DNA of 64,000 nt from Actinoplanes subtropicus (GTDB lineage: Bacteria; Actinomycetota; Actinomycetes; Mycobacteriales; Micromonosporaceae): the NCBI RefSeq assembly GCF_000721705.1, contig NZ_JOJL01000001.1, forward strand, positions 248,001 to 312,000, read 5' to 3'. Shown one piece after another: positions 32,672 to 40,569 of this stretch. Position numbers and translations under genes: made by a program. The notes under the pieces were generated by a model. It saw only the letters and a list, made by a program, of their open reading frames with translations, was not told the DNA's origin and did no database searches. How positions within the stretch are numbered: the stretch's first letter is position 1; each line of letters opens with the position of its first letter.

Positions 32672-33727
32672 ATGCGTGCACGCCTCTCGGATATCGCCCG
32701 GCAGGCGGGCGTCAGCGAGGCGACGGTTTCGCGCGTCCTCAACGACCGCCCCGGGGTCTCGGCCGACACCCGCCAGGCCGTTCTCACCGCGCTCGACGTG
32801 CTCGGCTACGAGCGTCCCGAGCGCCTGCACAAGCGCAGCGCCGGCCTGGTCGGCCTGATCGTCCCCGAGCTGGAAAATCCGATCTTCCCGGCCTTCGCGC
32901 AGATCATCGAGAGCGCTCTCGCCCAGACCGGTTACACGCCCGTGCTGTGCACCCAGACCCCCGGCGGCGTCACCGAGGACGAGTACCTCGAGATGCTTCT
33001 CGACCGCCAGGTCAGCGGCATCGTCTTCGTGGCCGGCCTGCACGCCGACACCACCGCCGACCACGAGCGCTACCAGCGGCTGATCGACCGCCCGATGCCG
33101 ATCGTCTTCGTCAACGGCTTCGCCGAGGGCATCGCGGCCCCGTTCATCTCCTGCGACGACAAACAGTCCGCCGAGTCCGCGGTCGCGCATCTGGCCGCGC
33201 TGGGCCACGAGCGGATCGGTTTCGTCTCCGGCCCCGAGCGTTTCCGGGCCGTCCAGCGCAAGCTCGAGGGCTACCACAACGCGATGCGCCGGCACGTCCC
33301 CGGCTACGATCACCGTTCCCCCGAGGAGTTCGTCGCGCTGACCCTGTTCGGCGTCGAGGGCGGCGAGGTGGCCGCCGGCCAGCTGCTCGACCGCCAGGTG
33401 ACGGGCCTGGTCTGCGGCTCCGACCTGATGGCCCTCGGCGCGATCCGGGCCGCCCACCGCCGCGGCCTCACCGTCCCCCGCGACCTCTCGGTGGTCGGCT
33501 TCGACGACTCCCCCTTGATCGCCTTCACCGACCCGCCCCTCACGACCTTGCGTCAGCCGGTGGCCGCCATGGGCAACGCCGCGGTCCGAGCCCTGGTAGA
33601 CGAGATCAACGGCCACGCCGCCCCCCGCTCCGAGTACATCTTCCCGGCCGAGCTCGTGGTCCGCGGCTCAACCGCAGCCGCCCCCAGCCGGCGCTTGACC
33701 AAGCCCACCCACATCCCGGCCGCCTAA
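32672..33727 (+). CDS. LacI-family transcriptional regulator, probable amylase/maltodextrin regulator
   Basis: The 351-residue repressor has the N-terminal LacI helix-turn-helix and hinge (RLSDIARQAGVSEATVSRVLNDRPGVSADTRQAVLTALDVLGYERP, residues 3-50) and a periplasmic-binding-protein-like sensor core with GLIVPELENPIFPAFAQIIE and LSVVGFDDSPLIAFTDPPLTTLRQP. It lies directly after the secreted amylase, as the MalR/Reg1 regulators of Streptomyces lie near amylase or maltose genes, so a maltodextrin-controlled role is likely. It does not look like a GalR-type short form. Its 3' end abuts the palindromic intergenic repeat. Confidence 0.9.
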   Translation: MRARLSDIARQAGVSEATVSRVLNDRPGVSADTRQAVLTALDVLGYERPERLHKRSAGLVGLIVPELENPIFPAFAQIIESALAQTGYTPVLCTQTPGGVTEDEYLEMLLDRQVSGIVFVAGLHADTTADHERYQRLIDRPMPIVFVNGFAEGIAAPFISCDDKQSAESAVAHLAALGHERIGFVSGPERFRAVQRKLEGYHNAMRRHVPGYDHRSPEEFVALTLFGVEGGEVAAGQLLDRQVTGLVCGSDLMALGAIRAAHRRGLTVPRDLSVVGFDDSPLIAFTDPPLTTLRQPVAAMGNAAVRALVDEINGHAAPRSEYIFPAELVVRGSTAAAPSRRLTKPTHIPAA

Positions 33728-33738
33728 AACCTTCTGGG

Positions 33739-33832
33739 CGTACGCGTCACGGCTCCCACGCGGAACAGCGGCCGCCCCCGCCTCTCCCCGCGATCGCCTG
33801 CAAAACAAGGCCGTGACGCGACTTTCGCGTGA
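33739..33832 (+). repeat. dispersed palindromic intergenic repeat, copy A
   Basis: A unit of about 94 bp begins CGTACGCGTCACGG and ends ACTTTCGCGTGA. It contains the perfect 11-bp inverted repeat CGCGTCACGGC (33743-33753) / GCCGTGACGCG (33810-33820), so it can fold as one large hairpin. Copy B lies beside it in inverted orientation and copy C at 61652. It starts 11 bp after the LacI-family stop codon. Confidence 0.75.
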
Positions 33833-33850
33833 GGTCTTGGGGAACGCAGA

Positions 33851-33942
33851 CACGCGAGACGCGCGCTACGGCCTGGGATGCAGGTGGTCGCGTTGAAGAG
33901 GCGGGGCGGCCGCTGTTCCGCGTGGGACTCGCCACGCGTACG
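33851..33942 (-). repeat. dispersed palindromic intergenic repeat, copy B (inverted)
   Basis: Read on the minus strand this matches copy A from CGTACGCG to TCTCGCGTG. The segment TCCCACGCGGAACAGCGGCC is shared exactly (33754-33773 in A, 33908-33927 in B), and the match runs for over 30 bp with one base gap. Together A and B form a palindrome of about 200 bp filling the 232-bp gap between the convergent LacI-family and lipase genes. Confidence 0.75.
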
Positions 33943-33959
33943 TGCGGGTGGTGGTGAAT

Positions 33960-35069
33960 TCAGAAACGACCCGCCAGCCAGGTAGCGACCGTATCCGCCG
34001 AATCGATCACGGCTGAGTCGTGGGTTGCGCCGTCGATCTCCTGGTAGGTGACCGGCTGGGAATAGGCGTGCAGCTCGTCGACCAGCATCTCGGTGAGGAA
34101 GGCCGGGACCGATTCGTCGGCCGTGCCCTGGATCAGCAGGATGGGCGCGGTCGGCGTGGTCTGGGCGGGGCTGTCCCAGTGGTCCAGCTTGGCGATCACC
34201 GAGTCGGGGAGCGCGCCGCCGACCAGCAGCTGCGATGCGGTGAGGTTCTGGTAGGCGGCCAGGATCTCGTTGAGGCAGCCGGTGTTGAGGACCGAGGTCT
34301 TCGTCTTCGCCGTGGGGGCCAGCGCCGAGTTGGCGCTGAACGACGAGTCCACCGTCTGCAGCCCGTAGAGGCCCATGACCAGGTAACCCTGGTTCGGCGT
34401 GCCGGGGATCAGCGGGGCGAGCGTGGCGGCGTTGGAGACCGGGGCGATGCTCGCGGAGCCCTTGAGGACCAGGTTGCCGTCGTACGCGGTGGCCATCTGG
34501 TTGGCGAACAGCGAGCCCTGGCCGCCCTGCGAGTGGCCGTCGATCACGTAGCTGGTGGAGAGGTAGCCGTCGAGGTTGCGGGCGGCCTTGACGGCGTCGA
34601 TGATCGAGCGCGCCTCGCTGGGACCGATCAGGTACGGGTGCGACTGCGACGTGCCCAGCCCGGGATAGTCGGGCGCGGCGACCGTGAAGCCTTTGCCGAG
34701 CAGCGCGGCGATCGCGGTGCGCGCCTCGGGCCAGAAGACGTTCTGGTTGGTCGAGGGCGTGCACTGGTCGGCCAGGCCGGTCGTGCCGTGCGCCCAGGCC
34801 GCCACCCGGCTCGCCTTGTTGGTCTTCGGGGTCATGATCAGGCCGGTCGCCGTGATCAGGTTTCCGTTGACGTCGGTGGTCACGTAGGTGATGCGCTTGC
34901 CGGTGGCCAGCGGGGTGAGTTCCGGCGGCAGGGTCGCCGTCGCCGAGGTCAGCACCATGCCGGGAATCGACGCGGCGGAGGCCGGGCCGGCCGGGGCGAC
35001 CAGGGCCGCGCCGACCGCGAGCAGGGCGGCCACCAGGGCGGCCACCAGTAAGCGTGGACGAGTTTGCAT
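33960..35069 (-). CDS. secreted alpha/beta-hydrolase lipase (secretory lipase family)
   Basis: The 369-residue protein has a Sec signal peptide (MQTRPRLLVAALVAALLAVGAALVAPAGPASA) and a hydrolase fold with the nucleophile elbow GHSQGG (S180). An acidic residue lies in IQGTADESVP and a late His in DGATHDSAV, giving a full catalytic triad. Two Cys (QCTPSTN and NTGCLNE) could form a disulphide. The layout matches the secretory lipase (LIP) family, which releases fatty acids from triacylglycerols or esters. Shine-Dalgarno AAGGGAG precedes ATG 35069. It converges on the LacI gene across the palindromic repeat. Confidence 0.9.
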   Translation of the reverse strand: MQTRPRLLVAALVAALLAVGAALVAPAGPASAASIPGMVLTSATATLPPELTPLATGKRITYVTTDVNGNLITATGLIMTPKTNKASRVAAWAHGTTGLADQCTPSTNQNVFWPEARTAIAALLGKGFTVAAPDYPGLGTSQSHPYLIGPSEARSIIDAVKAARNLDGYLSTSYVIDGHSQGGQGSLFANQMATAYDGNLVLKGSASIAPVSNAATLAPLIPGTPNQGYLVMGLYGLQTVDSSFSANSALAPTAKTKTSVLNTGCLNEILAAYQNLTASQLLVGGALPDSVIAKLDHWDSPAQTTPTAPILLIQGTADESVPAFLTEMLVDELHAYSQPVTYQEIDGATHDSAVIDSADTVATWLAGRF

Positions 35070-35565
35070 GCGTACTCCCTTCGTTCGTCCAACGACGCGG
35101 GACAGCGTATGGCGATAACTGTCACCGAATTAAGTACGCAGATGCGTAGTCCTTCGAGTACTGGACTCGCGGTGCAGTTCACGAAGCGCGGCCGAAAATG
35201 CGATTCCGGGGCGCAGCACAAACGCGGGTCGATGCCCGGTCGTGTCCGATTCGGACCGTGCGTGATCAGCTTGGCACACCACGGTCTAGCAGGGACGGAG
35301 CGATACCGGTAGATTCGCGGGCGGCACGGTGCCGCCGGCCACCATCGGCGGCCGGCGGCGCACATTTGATCATTCGAATTCCCCCGGGGTCGCGCAAGTT
35401 GCACAGATACCGGGCATTCGACGGTCGTTCGATGACATTGGCACATTAATTTTGGTGAACACGCATTGTGTTTGCACCGTCACTGTTCGTACTCTGTCAC
35501 CAGTAGATCATTGATCTGTATGAGTGTGGACAAGCGGGTCTTGCCAGCCCGCGGGGGAGCAGAAC
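35070..35565. other. 496-bp AT-richer intergenic region
   Basis: No coding potential that I believe in either direction, and no tRNA-like fold. Base composition is visibly less GC-rich than the flanks, particularly 35365-35520. It holds a possible promoter TTGTGT (35466) - 18 bp - TACTCT (35490) and the palindrome AGATCA-T-TGATCT (35505-35517) ahead of the GNAT-like gene, and the lipase promoter at its left end. Confidence 0.5.
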
Positions 35566-36117
35566 ATGCTTATCAAGGTTGTCGACCAGATCATCGACGA
35601 AGATCTGCACAGCGCTGCATGGCAGCTCTACCAGGACTGCTTCGAAGAGCTGAACACTCTCGCGGTCCAGCGCCACATGATGTACAAGTCGGAGTTCGAC
35701 GAGGTGATGCGTGACCCGCGCGTCGACAAGTACCTCGCGCTCACCGACGACGGCACGCTTGCCGGTATCACCACGTACACCAACGACCTGGACGCGGTGC
35801 CGCTGATCTCGCCGCAGTACTTCCAGCGGCACTGGCCCGAGCACTACGCGGCTCGCAAGATCTGGTACATCGGGTTCATTGCCGTGAGCCCGGAACACCA
35901 GGGGCGCGAGGCGTTCGCGCAGATGGTGGAGCAGATGTACCTGGTCGTCTCCATCCAGAACGGGCTGGTCGGACTGGACATCTGCTCCTACAACGACGAT
36001 GTCCGCCACATGTCCCGGGTCTTCCGGATGATGATCAGCCGGAACTCGGAGAGCATGCGGTTCAACCGGATCGACCAGCAGTCCTACTGGCTGTACGAGT
36101 TCCCGTCCGCCGCGTAA
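35566..36117 (+). CDS. GNAT-fold-like protein of unknown substrate (183 aa)
   Basis: The central IWYIGFIAVSPEHQGREAFAQMVEQMY resembles motif A of GNAT N-acetyltransferases, but the usual Q/RxxGxG/A pyrophosphate loop is degenerate (HQGREA), and the C-terminal half (LDICSYNDDVRHMSRVFRMM) is unfamiliar. No signal peptide or membrane helix. ATG 35566 is chosen for GGGGGAG at 35553-35559. The long AT-richer upstream region is unusual for this window and suggests either complex regulation or acquisition. Its convergent neighbour is a canonical GNAT protein. I would call it an acetyltransferase-like protein only tentatively. Confidence 0.75.
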   Translation: MLIKVVDQIIDEDLHSAAWQLYQDCFEELNTLAVQRHMMYKSEFDEVMRDPRVDKYLALTDDGTLAGITTYTNDLDAVPLISPQYFQRHWPEHYAARKIWYIGFIAVSPEHQGREAFAQMVEQMYLVVSIQNGLVGLDICSYNDDVRHMSRVFRMMISRNSESMRFNRIDQQSYWLYEFPSAA

Positions 36118-36124
36118 GTAGGTC

Positions 36125-36739
36125 TCAGTCCATCGGCGGCCTCCACATGCACCAGAGGGGTGGCCCGTCGGGTAGGTCGATCACGGACCGGACCTGGTAT
36201 CCGTGCCGGAGGTAGAGGTCGCGGTTACGAGGGTCGTTCGCCTCCAGGTAGGCCGGCAGTCCCGCCGCATCGAGGCGGCGGTGATGCCGGCGCAGCAGTG
36301 TGCTGCCGAGCCCGCGTCCCTGCCGATCGGGGCGCACGGCCAGGTATGCCAGGTAGTGGTGGCCGCCGGCCGGGTGCTCAGCGTCGAGCGCCGCGTCCAG
36401 CAGGCACGCCCGGTCGTAGGCGTCGCCGGCCACCTCCTTGAGCCGGCGGTCGTAGTCGAGCGGTGCCGGCACCGCGGTCGTCGTCGGTAGCCAGAGGGCG
36501 GCACCGGTCAGCCGGCCGGTGTCGCCCTCCGCCGTGGTGTACACGTCTCCGAAGCGGAGGGCGTGCTCCACGAAGATCGCGAAGTAGTCGTAGCTGCCGC
36601 GGTGCCGAGCCGTCGCGTCCGGCTGCATCCACCGCGCCACCCGGCCGTCGTGCATGGCCACGGCGATCAAGCCGGCGATGTCGGGCGCGCCCACCGGCGC
36701 CAGGTCCCGGATCACCTGATCTCTCACGGCGTACGACAT
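36125..36739 (-). CDS. GNAT family N-acetyltransferase
   Basis: The 204-residue protein has the acetyl-CoA motif LAYLAVRPDRQGRGLGSTLLRRHHRRLDAAGLPAYLEANDPRNRDLYLRHGYQV, covering GNAT motifs A and B, and an N-terminal substrate part (MSYAVRDQVIRDLAPVGAPDIAGLIAVAMHDGRVARWMQP). ATG 36739 is chosen because similarity begins there; the open frame upstream is the antisense of the permease gene. It follows the APC permease by 17 bp, probably in one transcript, so its substrate may be an amine or amino acid that the permease carries. Confidence 0.88.
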   Translation of the reverse strand: MSYAVRDQVIRDLAPVGAPDIAGLIAVAMHDGRVARWMQPDATARHRGSYDYFAIFVEHALRFGDVYTTAEGDTGRLTGAALWLPTTTAVPAPLDYDRRLKEVAGDAYDRACLLDAALDAEHPAGGHHYLAYLAVRPDRQGRGLGSTLLRRHHRRLDAAGLPAYLEANDPRNRDLYLRHGYQVRSVIDLPDGPPLWCMWRPPMD

Positions 36740-36756
36740 CGCTGGGGCCGTCCTTG

Positions 36757-38289
36757 TCAATAGGGGTAGCTCCGAGCACCGACCGGGTCGGCGTGCAGCG
36801 GCTTGGGGAAGTCGTTGTCGGTCAGCAGGCTGACTCGGCCGTCGGCACCGCGGCCGATCTGCGCGTAGACCTCGGGCCGCCCGGCTCGCATGATCCCGGC
36901 CCAGCAGAAGCCGATCAGCGCGACGCCGCAGTAGAGCACCGGGATCAGCCACTGGAACGGCGAGCTGCCGTCGACCTGGAGCAGTTCGCCGAAGCCGATC
37001 ACGGTAGCGGTGAGGACCACCGAGAGCAGGAGGAAGGAGAGGAAGGGCGCGATGAAGGCCCGCCACACGTTCTCCCGGCGCCGGCCGCGGGCGAAGAACC
37101 CGATCACGGCGGCGGAGGTCGCCCACATCAGGATCAGCACGCCGAGGCCGCCGATCGTGCTCATCCAGGCGAACAGGTAGACGAGTGGGTCGAGGCCGGA
37201 GACGGCGTAGAGGCTCAGCGCGATGATCGCGATGATGCTCTGGGTGATCGAGCCGGCCAGCGGCGCGCCGGTGCGCGGGTGGGTGCGGCCGAATCCGGAG
37301 GGCAGCACGCCCTCGCGGCCGAGCGCGAACTGGTAGCGGGCGACCGCCGCCTGGAAGGCGAGCAGCGCCGCGAAGACGCTGGTGAGGAAGAGCAGGTAGC
37401 CGAGGTCGATCAGCGGTGTCGGCAGGTGCTTGCCGACCAGGAAGAAGACCAGGTCGGTCTGGTGCTCGCCGGCGGTCGCCGCGATGTTCTCCGGGCCGGT
37501 GGTGACGGCCATCGCCCAGGCGGAGATGCTGCACATGAAGGCGGCGATGATGACGGCCCAGTGGGTGGCGCGGGCGATCGTGCGCTTCGGGTCCTTCGCC
37601 TCCTCGGAGAGGACCACGGTGGCCTCGAAGCCGACGAAGCCGGCGATCGCGATCACGAGGAGGGAGCCGGCGACCGGGGTGAGAAGCGGTGCCGGGCTGA
37701 ACGAGGAGAAGGTGATGTGCCCGTTGTGCGGGTGGCTGACCATGGTCAGGTCGTAGATGAGCACGATGCTGATCTCCAGGACCAGCAGCACGGCCAGTAC
37801 CTTGCCGGAGAGGTCGACCCAGAGCAGGCCGAGCACGGTGACGATCAGCCAGGCCGCGATCGCGCACACCCACCACGGGGTGACCACGCCGAACGCGGCG
37901 AGGATGTTGGCCGCCGCCGCGCCGAACAGGCCGTAGAGGCCGATCTGCATCACCGAGTACGCCGGGAGGGCCACGAACGCGGCGCCGACGCCGACGATGC
38001 GGCCCAACCCGTGACTGATATAGGAGTAGAAGGCTCCCGAGTTCACGATGTGCCGGCTCATCGCCACGAAGCCGACCGTGAACAGGGAGAGGATCGCGGC
38101 CACCGCCACATAGGCGATCGGGACGGCGGTGCTCCCGATGATCGCGTACGTGGCCGAGATCGCTCCGATGATCACGGTCAGCGGCGCGGCGCCGGCCACA
38201 CCGAAGAACACCACGGACGGGACGCCGAGCCTGTTCTTGGCCAGCGCCCGTGCCACGATGTCTGGTTCGAAGGGGTCCTTCTGCGTCAT
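36757..38289 (-). CDS. APC-superfamily amino acid permease
   Basis: The 510-residue transporter has about twelve helices and the APC signature GVPSVVFFGVAGAAPLTVIIG in helix 1, GAFYSYISHGLGR in helix 3, and GFVGFEATVVLSEEAKDPKRTIARA in helix 6 and the following loop. It should move an amino acid or amine with protons or by exchange. ATG 38289 is preferred over ATG 38295 because GGGAGG lies six bases upstream of the former. It is followed closely by the GNAT gene. The GPP34 gene lies 62 bp upstream on the same strand. Confidence 0.92.
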   Translation of the reverse strand: MTQKDPFEPDIVARALAKNRLGVPSVVFFGVAGAAPLTVIIGAISATYAIIGSTAVPIAYVAVAAILSLFTVGFVAMSRHIVNSGAFYSYISHGLGRIVGVGAAFVALPAYSVMQIGLYGLFGAAAANILAAFGVVTPWWVCAIAAWLIVTVLGLLWVDLSGKVLAVLLVLEISIVLIYDLTMVSHPHNGHITFSSFSPAPLLTPVAGSLLVIAIAGFVGFEATVVLSEEAKDPKRTIARATHWAVIIAAFMCSISAWAMAVTTGPENIAATAGEHQTDLVFFLVGKHLPTPLIDLGYLLFLTSVFAALLAFQAAVARYQFALGREGVLPSGFGRTHPRTGAPLAGSITQSIIAIIALSLYAVSGLDPLVYLFAWMSTIGGLGVLILMWATSAAVIGFFARGRRRENVWRAFIAPFLSFLLLSVVLTATVIGFGELLQVDGSSPFQWLIPVLYCGVALIGFCWAGIMRAGRPEVYAQIGRGADGRVSLLTDNDFPKPLHADPVGARSYPY

Positions 38290-38351
38290 CAACATCCTCC
38301 CGGCCCATTGGTCGAAGTTGTTTCGCCGGAGGTGGTGACGCCCGTTGGCAC

Positions 38352-38999
38352 TCACCGCCGACCGACGGTCAGCACCGAGCCCACGGAGGCTTCGGTGTAC
38401 TCGATGAGGTCCCGTAGGTCGCCGGGCAGCGCGTCGACGGCGCTCGGCAGGGACTGGAATGCTTGCCGGTGCATCTCGAAGTCGTAGAGCACATGCCTGG
38501 TCAGGCCGGTGGCGGCCACGAGGCCGACCAGCACCCGGTCGGTGAGGCTGAGCTCGATGCCCCGGACGAGAAGATTGGCCAACCGGGCCGGCGCCCAGGC
38601 CGCGGCGTTCCGCTGCTCGGGGCTGTTCGGCATGTAGACCACCTCGGTGGAGAGCATCCGCCGGCGGGTGATCAGGTCGACCGCACCGAGGCGCACGAGG
38701 CGCTCGCCGACCCGGATCTCGGCATCCTGCGAGAGGAAGGCGAGCCAGGTACGGACCTCACGGTGCCGTTGCTGGGCTATCAGCAGGTCTAGAATGTCGT
38801 GCGCCAACGCGTCCGCCGGTGGGTGCCGGTCGAGGATGATGAGGTCGCCGTCGGCGATCCCGATCCGTCCCTCGAGGATCAGTTCCCCCAGCAGCGCCGC
38901 GGCCAGCCCGAGACCGGTCGCCCGTGGGTGGAGCCGAGAACGGCCGGTGCGGTCCTGGTGTGCGATCAGGAAGTACTGGTCAGCCAACACGCCTGCCAC
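38352..38999 (-). CDS. GPP34 (GOLPH3/Vps74-like) family protein
   Basis: The 215-residue protein shows the GPP34 layout: VLADQYFLIAHQDRTGRSR near the start, LGLAAALLGELILEGRIGIADGDLIIL, ITRRRMLSTEVVYMPNS, and ALSLTDRVLVGLVAATGL-like residues at the end. Eukaryotic members bind phosphoinositide at the Golgi; the many actinobacterial homologues are uncharacterised. No membrane helix. It is divergent from the HTH regulator gene, with two palindromes between them. The GTG start at 38999 is weakly supported. Confidence 0.85.
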   Translation of the reverse strand: MAGVLADQYFLIAHQDRTGRSRLHPRATGLGLAAALLGELILEGRIGIADGDLIILDRHPPADALAHDILDLLIAQQRHREVRTWLAFLSQDAEIRVGERLVRLGAVDLITRRRMLSTEVVYMPNSPEQRNAAAWAPARLANLLVRGIELSLTDRVLVGLVAATGLTRHVLYDFEMHRQAFQSLPSAVDALPGDLRDLIEYTEASVGSVLTVGRR

Positions 39000-39028
39000 G
39001 CCCCTTAGTACCCAAGTAGACCCAAGTT

Positions 39029-39059
39029 GTGATTGATCACTGTCTGTGCATCACGTGAT
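39029..39059. promoter_or_regulatory. paired operator-like palindromes between GPP34 and HTH genes
   Basis: GTGAT-TG-ATCAC (39029-39040) and ATCACGTGAT (39050-39059) share the half-site GTGAT/ATCAC and are 20 bp apart centre to centre, about two helical turns. Just to the left, ACCCAAGT occurs twice (39010-39017 and 39020-39027). The divergent HTH protein is the natural candidate to bind here. Confidence 0.5.
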
Positions 39060-39220
39060 AACTCGATGTCCGGCGCATCATGTACCCAACCGCAAGGTCA
39101 ATACAAGAAGTACTAGACTTCTTGTTCAGCCCTTCCGGGCCTCGGTCCACGTTGGATCATGAGCACACCGGTCGTAAGATCGGTGACCTGAGGAAACCTG
39201 TAGGGCCAAGGGGAGTCCAG

Positions 39221-40108
39221 GTGTCCGTTGATGAGGGCCCGACGCTGCGACGGCGCCGACTAGGCGCGGAGCTGAAGCGGTGCCGAGAAGCCGCAGGATT
39301 GACGCAGGAGAATGTCTCCCGCCATTTCGAGTGGCACGCTGCCAAGGTCACGAGGATCGAGACCGCCCGGGTCGCGGTGACCGCCCGGGACGTGCGCGAC
39401 CTCCTCGACCTCTACCACGTCCGGGACGACGCCTACCGGGACGCGCTGGTCGAGCTCGCGCGCATGTCGCGCGAGCGCACGTGGTGGAGTGACTACCGCG
39501 ACGTCATCCGGCCGGGCAACTTCGTCGGCCTCGAGGCGGGCGCGTCGTCGATGCTCACCTGGGAACCCGTGATCGTGCCGGGTCTGCTGCAGACCGAGCG
39601 GTACATCCGGGCGCTGATGAACACCGGCCGCTCGTACGATCCGCCGCACGAGATCGACCGCCGGGTGCGGCTGCGGATCACCCGTCAGGGCCGGCTCACC
39701 GAGCGCCGCCCGCTGGAGTTCACCGCGGTGATGGACGAATCGGTCGTTCGCCGTATTGTCGGCGGCCCGGAAGTGATGGCGGAACAGCTTCGGCATCTAA
39801 TAGAAATGGCTCAATTACCGAATGTGAGCCTACAGATACTTCCGTTCGGTTCGGGCGAACACGGGTTCCTCGGTGGACCGGTGGCGTTATTGGAGTTCCA
39901 AGGGGTGGACGCGCAGATGAACCATGGGATTTCCAGGCCCGAAACCACCCATCTGGATGTTGTATATCTTGAAGGTCTTGCGGGAGACTCTTACGAGGAG
40001 CAACCGGCCGAGGTTGCTCGTTACCGGAGTGAGTTCGAGCGATTGAGCGCGAAGGCGCTCGACCATCGCCAGACAATCAAGATGATCGAGAGCCTTCTGG
40101 TCGCGTAG
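39221..40108 (+). CDS. XRE-family HTH regulator with C-terminal DUF5753 domain
   Basis: The 295-residue protein has an N-terminal helix-turn-helix (LGAELKRCREAAGLTQENVSRHFEWHAAKVTRIETARVAVTARDVRDLLDLY, residues about 14-68) and a C-terminal DUF5753 domain (TWEPVIVPGLLQTERYIRALM, RITRQGRL, LEFTAVMDESVVRRIVGG, LPNVSLQILPF). GTG 39221 follows AAGGGGAG with five-base spacing; the frame opens earlier but without similarity. Together with the small DUF397 protein downstream it forms the very common actinomycete pair related to Scr1/BldB-associated regulators, tied to development or antibiotic production. Confidence 0.92.
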   Translation: MSVDEGPTLRRRRLGAELKRCREAAGLTQENVSRHFEWHAAKVTRIETARVAVTARDVRDLLDLYHVRDDAYRDALVELARMSRERTWWSDYRDVIRPGNFVGLEAGASSMLTWEPVIVPGLLQTERYIRALMNTGRSYDPPHEIDRRVRLRITRQGRLTERRPLEFTAVMDESVVRRIVGGPEVMAEQLRHLIEMAQLPNVSLQILPFGSGEHGFLGGPVALLEFQGVDAQMNHGISRPETTHLDVVYLEGLAGDSYEEQPAEVARYRSEFERLSAKALDHRQTIKMIESLLVA

Positions 40109-40149
40109 GGCTCCGAGACAAGCGAATAGGTGAAGGGGGGTGCTTGAGC

Positions 40150-40362
40150 ATGCTCGCGCACCATCTCAACGGCGCTGTCTGGAAGAAGGGCAGCCGCAGC
40201 AACGGTAGTGGCGGCAACAACTGCGTCGAGGTCGCGTTCCTCGACGACGCCGTCGCCGTCCGTGACAGCAAGGACCGGCAGGGCCCGGCTCTCATGTTCA
40301 CGCAGGCGGAGTGGACCGCCTTCGTGGGCTCGGCCAAGGATGGCGAGTTTGACCTTTCCTGA
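40150..40362 (+). CDS. DUF397 family small protein
   Basis: The 70-residue protein carries the DUF397 hallmarks: GAVWKKGSRSNGSGGNNCVEVAFLDDAVAVRDSKDRQGPALMFTQAEWTAFV. Such proteins are encoded beside HTH-DUF5753 regulators across Actinobacteria and behave as their partners, in some cases like antitoxin-toxin-style pairs. ATG 40150 is nine bases after a GGGGGG tract; TTG 40144 is an alternative. A perfect terminator hairpin follows 78 bp downstream. Confidence 0.9.
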   Translation: MLAHHLNGAVWKKGSRSNGSGGNNCVEVAFLDDAVAVRDSKDRQGPALMFTQAEWTAFVGSAKDGEFDLS

Positions 40363-40440
40363 TCGGAGAGCCTACCGATAGGCACGCTCGGATGGGAAGT
40401 GCTCACACAAAGTCAACTTCGCATCCGGTGTCTAACGGAA

Positions 40441-40470
40441 GCTGCAACGCCCCTCACGGGGCGTTGCAGC
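40441..40470 (+). terminator. terminator hairpin after the DUF397 gene
   Basis: GCTGCAACGCCCC (40441-40453) and GGGGCGTTGCAGC (40458-40470) are perfect 13-bp arms around TCAC. No T-run follows. Confidence 0.85.
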
Positions 40471-40557
40471 CCGGGCACCGAACGTCGTTCGCCCATTCGC
40501 GGGCTCAGATGGCCGAAATTAACCTGTAAAGACTTTCGGAGTGGCCGGTGGCGACTC

Positions 40558-40569
40558 TAGGTTCCGTAT
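40558..40569 (+). promoter_or_regulatory. leaderless-type -10 box for the LysR gene
   Basis: TAGGTT (40558-40563) is followed by six bases and GTG 40570, with no Shine-Dalgarno. Confidence 0.45.

Noticed and set aside
33724..34764. A 346-codon minus-strand open frame across the palindromic repeat
   Set aside because: It is an out-of-frame reading of the lipase gene plus intergenic repeat, Arg/Pro-rich and without motifs.
35064..35312. An 82-codon plus-strand open frame in the AT-richer gap
   Set aside because: It begins within the antisense of the lipase start, has no ribosome-binding site and no protein-like composition.
36740..38308. Upstream extension of the GNAT gene to 727 residues
   Set aside because: The added part is out-of-frame permease sequence; family similarity begins at ATG 36739.
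36463..38487. A 674-codon plus-strand open frame opposite the APC permease
   Set aside because: Composition is charged and repetitive without recognisable motifs; the minus strand encodes a clear transporter.
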